Of a DNA stretch of 64,000 bases, positions 61,308 to 64,000 are shown piece by piece. Position numbers and translations under genes: made by a program. The stretch lies in NCBI GenBank assembly GCA_039680605.1, contig JBDKTA010000034.1, positions 89,413-153,412 on the forward strand. Reading direction: 5' to 3'. Origin of the DNA: Planctomycetaceae bacterium. GTDB lineage: Bacteria; Planctomycetota; Phycisphaerae; SM23-33. Every line of letters begins with the position of its first letter. The first letter of the stretch is position 1. A model generated the notes under the pieces. That model did not search any database and was not told where the DNA came from. It was given only the letters and a program-made list of their open reading frames with translations.

Positions 61308-62510
61308 GTGGACTCTCCCATACGCAAAACGCCCTTCACCGGCCGCAACTTCCTGCTGACGATCATTACCCTTCCCCTGGCCGCGCTGCTGTGGCTGCCT
61401 TGCATGCACCTGCTCTTGAGGCCGACAGCGGGCGAACTCGACCGCCCGCCGGGGCCGATGGCCAACGGCATGCTGGAATATCATCTGAACCTGTGGACCG
61501 ATCCGGCTTCGCGCGAGAAGGAAGTCGCGGCCATCCGCCGCAGCAACGCCGAGTGGGACTTCATGGCCCGCAGCTACTTCGTCTGGGCGATGGGCAACGC
61601 CGCCCTGCGCGATCCGGCGCTGGCCCCGCGAGTGCTGCCGATCATGGACCTGATCATCGACCAGACCGTCGATCTCGAAAAGAAAGAGGGCATCTACGTC
61701 TTCCTCATGCCCTACGCCCGCAGTTCGCCCTGGATCATGCACCCCCCGCGCAGCCTCTTCCTCGACGGCGAGATCGCCCTGATGATGGGCCTGCGCCGCA
61801 TGGTGCAGGAAAAGCCCCAGTACCGCACCGCCATGAAGGAACGCATCGAGCACATCCTCGACCGCATGGGCCGCGGCAGGGTGCTCTGCGCCGAAAGCTA
61901 TCCAGACGAATGCTGGATGTTCTGCAACACGGTGTCCCTGGCGGCCGTGCGCGTGGGCGATTACCTCGACGGCACCAATCATCAGCCGTTCCTGACCCGC
62001 TGGGTGCAGATGGCCCGCGAAAAGCTCGTCGACAAGAAGACCGGCCTGCTGATTTCCAGCTTCGGCGTGGACGGCCGGTCCAAGGACGGGCCGGAAGGCT
62101 CGAGCATCTGGATGGCGATCCACTGCCTCGATCTCATCGACCGCGACTTCGCCCGCGACCAGTACGCCCGCGCCAAGAGCGAGCTCTTCCGCACCACCGC
62201 CGGCTTCGGGCACGCCCGCGAATGGCCGCTGTCGTGGCCGGGGCCTCAGGACATCGACTCCGGGCACGTCCTTCCGGGCGTGGACCTCTCGGCCAGTTCC
62301 AGCGGGCTGGCGATGATCGCCGCGGCCACCTGCGGCGATCGCGAAACGCTGGGCTCGCTGCTGACAACGCTGAACCTCGGCGGGTTCGGCTCGACCACGA
62401 ACGGGCGCCTCAAGTTCCACGCCAGCAACACCGTCGGCGACGCCGTGGTGCTCTACGCGCTGACGCTCGGTCCGGCGTGGGAGAAGATCCGCCAGGGAGG
62501 ACGCCCATGA
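61308..62510 (+). CDS. Membrane-anchored protein, probable helical-barrel enzyme of unknown function
   Basis: 400 residues from a GTG at 61308. One N-terminal hydrophobic helix (about 14-36, FLLTIITLPLAALLWLPCMHL) then a large soluble helical domain. Conserved-looking features are YPDECWMFCNTVSLAAVRVGDYL, FGVDGRSKDGPEGSSIWMAIHCLDL, and SWPGPQDIDSGHVLPGVDLSASSSGLAM. The helical pattern recalls (alpha/alpha)6-barrel enzymes, but no catalytic pair can be named. Probably faces the periplasm. Its stop overlaps the next gene's start (ATGA), so it works with that small membrane protein. Confidence 0.7.
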   Translation: MDSPIRKTPFTGRNFLLTIITLPLAALLWLPCMHLLLRPTAGELDRPPGPMANGMLEYHLNLWTDPASREKEVAAIRRSNAEWDFMARSYFVWAMGNAALRDPALAPRVLPIMDLIIDQTVDLEKKEGIYVFLMPYARSSPWIMHPPRSLFLDGEIALMMGLRRMVQEKPQYRTAMKERIEHILDRMGRGRVLCAESYPDECWMFCNTVSLAAVRVGDYLDGTNHQPFLTRWVQMAREKLVDKKTGLLISSFGVDGRSKDGPEGSSIWMAIHCLDLIDRDFARDQYARAKSELFRTTAGFGHAREWPLSWPGPQDIDSGHVLPGVDLSASSSGLAMIAAATCGDRETLGSLLTTLNLGGFGSTTNGRLKFHASNTVGDAVVLYALTLGPAWEKIRQGGRP

Positions 62511-62875
62511 ACCCCCTGCTGCGTTATCTGGGCGCCGGCGCCCGCCTGCTCCGCTCGTCTCTGCTGACGCCGGCGGGCAAACTGGTGGCCGCGGCGCTGC
62601 TGGCGGCGGCCTACCTTGTGCTCCACCTGGCGGGCTTTAGCGAGCACGTGGGCCTTGTGATGGGCACCGCGCATGGTGGCGCGCACCTGGGGCGGGCGAC
62701 CATTTTCTTAACAGCGGCCTACATGCTGCTGTACCTGGGCTTCATGGTGATCAGCCCGATCCTGGTGATTTCGGCCCTGCTGCAAGCCGCCGTCAATTTC
62801 GGCTGGGACTGGGGCCTGGAGACGCGCCAGGCCGGCGAGGCAGAAGAGACCGCGCCGAGTACGCTCGAACGGTAA
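62507..62875 (+). CDS. Small integral membrane protein, unknown
   Basis: 122 residues with two or three hydrophobic helices (LVAAALLAAAYLVLHLAG at about 26-43; FLTAAYMLLYLGFMVISPIL at about 67-86), basic N-terminus and an acidic C-terminal tail. Not recognised. It overlaps the preceding gene by 4 nt and the following gene by 1 nt (TAATG), so the three are translated together. Confidence 0.7.
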   Translation: MNPLLRYLGAGARLLRSSLLTPAGKLVAAALLAAAYLVLHLAGFSEHVGLVMGTAHGGAHLGRATIFLTAAYMLLYLGFMVISPILVISALLQAAVNFGWDWGLETRQAGEAEETAPSTLER

Positions 62876-63921
62876 TGGAAAATGCCTTTGGGGTGACCAA
62901 CGTGAACACCGGTAAACATTGGGCGGTATGGTTCATCATGCTGACGGTGACTCTGGGGGCGGTCGCCGTCATGGTGGCCGTCAAAGCGCACCGACTTGAT
63001 GGGACGGCGGCCTCTTTGCCGGCGGCCACAAACGCCCGGCCGACGCCCTCACCGACCTCGCGGCCAATCCCGCAGAGCCGCCCCTCGCCGCCCCCTACCG
63101 CTGCTCAGCTCAAGAAGATGATTCCGCTGCTGGAACCGCTGTTTGAAAAGATGGGCAAGCCCAAGCCGGGCGAGTGGCTCGACCGATTCAAAGAGCCCGG
63201 GCAGACGTTCGACGAGTACCTGCGATGCAACCCCGTTCTGCCCCGCGGCCGGCGCAGCGTGCTATACATTCAGCCACTGGGCGACTTCACGGCCGGACAG
63301 CGCCGCGTGGTCGAGTTGACCGGTCAATTCAGCGGGTTGTACTTCAACCTGCCGGTGACGTTCAGCAAGGACCTGCCGCTTTCGGTGATTCCAGCCAAGG
63401 CCCAGCGCGTGCATCCGTCATGGGGCGACCGCCAGGTCCTCAGCACCTACGTGCTCGATCCGGTTCTGGCGACGCGGCTGCCGCAAGATGCCGCCGCCTA
63501 CATCGCCTTCACCGCCAGCGACCTGTGGCCGGGCGAGGGGTGGAACTTCGTTTTCGGCCAGGCGTCGCTGAGCCAGCGCGTCGGCGTGTGGTCGATCTAC
63601 CGCAATGGAGACGCCGACAAAGACCAAAGCTTCCGCCTGTGTCTGCTGCGAACGATGAAAACGGCAGTGCATGAAAGCGGCCACATGTTCTCGATCCTGC
63701 ACTGCACGGCATACTACTGCTGCATGAGCGGCTGTAACAATCAGCAGGAATCCGACGCCCACCCGCTGGCCCTGTGCCCGCAGTGCCTGGCCAAAGTCTG
63801 CTGGGCCACCCAGACCTGGCCGGGACCGCGGTACAAGGCGCTGGCGGATTTCTGCCGCGCCAACGGATTGAAGGAACAGGCAGACTTCTACGACAAGTGC
63901 CGCTTGGCCGTGGCGAAATGA
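62875..63921 (+). CDS. Membrane-anchored archaemetzincin-family metalloprotease
   Basis: 348 residues. An N-terminal helix (about 18-37, VWFIMLTVTLGAVAVMVAV) and a Pro/Ser/Thr-rich linker (about 50-75) precede the protease domain. The zinc site HESGHMFSILHC (266-277) has the metzincin HExxHxxGxxH pattern with Ser in place of Gly, directly followed by the archaemetzincin Cys series C-x4-C-x-M and CPQC (301-304). Archaemetzincins are sparse in bacteria. Here the linker suggests an extracytoplasmic domain. Last gene of an overlapping trio. Confidence 0.85.
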   Translation: MENAFGVTNVNTGKHWAVWFIMLTVTLGAVAVMVAVKAHRLDGTAASLPAATNARPTPSPTSRPIPQSRPSPPPTAAQLKKMIPLLEPLFEKMGKPKPGEWLDRFKEPGQTFDEYLRCNPVLPRGRRSVLYIQPLGDFTAGQRRVVELTGQFSGLYFNLPVTFSKDLPLSVIPAKAQRVHPSWGDRQVLSTYVLDPVLATRLPQDAAAYIAFTASDLWPGEGWNFVFGQASLSQRVGVWSIYRNGDADKDQSFRLCLLRTMKTAVHESGHMFSILHCTAYYCCMSGCNNQQESDAHPLALCPQCLAKVCWATQTWPGPRYKALADFCRANGLKEQADFYDKCRLAVAK

Positions 63922-63923
63922 CT

Positions 63924-64000
63924 TATGGAGTGCGGCAGCCTTAGCTGCCGCTTTCAGAGTTGTCGGGCTGCGGAAACTGCAAAAGCGGCAGCTAAGGCTG
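63924..64000. repeat. Palindrome and inverted partner, GCGGCAGCCTTAGCTGCCGC family
   Basis: TATGGAGTGC then a GGCAGCCTTAGCTGCC palindrome at 63932-63952, with an inverted partner AGCGGCAGCTAAGGCTG at 63984-64000 that runs off the right edge. Same leader and palindrome as at 26320-26350. It may end the archaemetzincin operon transcript. Confidence 0.8.

Overview
The window is GC-rich, densely packed chromosome with no rRNA, tRNA, transposase, CRISPR array or phage gene that I could recognise. A PEP-CTERM-sorted LamG protein, a GreA fused to a long N-terminal helical domain (also known in Chlamydiae), pyrophosphate-dependent phosphofructokinase, many carbohydrate-active enzymes and several families of interspersed palindromic repeats together suggest a planctomycete of the PVC superphylum, most likely of the Phycisphaerae type. 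That assignment is inference from gene content; no marker-gene phylogeny was possible.

Layout. 1-9.3 kb: truncated ABC exporter, class II aldolase, small enzymes (VOC/PhnB, cyclase family, aldo-keto reductase), a GH36 alpha-galactosidase, a beta-propeller glycosidase and a secreted propeller-like protein. 9.7-18.8 kb: HI0933-type flavoprotein, PEP-CTERM LamG protein, an asparagine-synthase-like protein lacking the N-terminal Cys, the GreA fusion and a XylR-type sugar regulator. 19.1-21.5 kb: zwf-pgl operon. 21.6-26.2 kb: a short N-acetylglutamate-synthase-like GNAT, MlaF ATPase, MlaD/MCE protein and MMPL/RND transporter, with no MlaE permease in the run. 28.2-47.2 kb: a surface-glycan locus in four transcription units. 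It has three SDR epimerases, a DegT aminotransferase, two AsnB amidotransferases, a formyltransferase-like protein with an altered active site, a Wzm/Wzt ABC exporter with two ATPases and one permease, a methyltransferase, a 1127-residue two-domain glycosyltransferase with a shorter paralogue, and WecB. Divergent consensus-like promoters with a dyad between 41.98 and 42.07 kb appear to control export and modification genes together. 47.3-49.0 kb: Phd/RelE toxin-antitoxin pair beside a frameshifted gene. 49.2-55.5 kb: clan GH-A glycosidase, bifunctional-nuclease-family protein, lipoprotein, tyrS and a UroD-fold protein. 56.6-61.2 kb: PPi-PFK, accC, accB and an M24 aminopeptidase. 61.3-63.9 kb: three overlapping genes ending in a membrane-anchored archaemetzincin.

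How it fits together: aldolase, PPi-PFK, Zwf and Pgl imply reversible glycolysis plus an oxidative pentose-phosphate branch fed by the glycosidases; AccB/AccC supply malonyl-CoA; and the 28-47 kb locus uses activated sugars to build and export an amino/amide/methyl-modified polysaccharide.

The less expected features are the new-looking glycosyltransferase family (GTESGA...FDFDG signature), the archaemetzincin gene trio, the palindromic repeat families (one sits in frame inside a flavoprotein gene), several probable leaderless genes, and a (GGAT)10 microsatellite upstream of tyrS.
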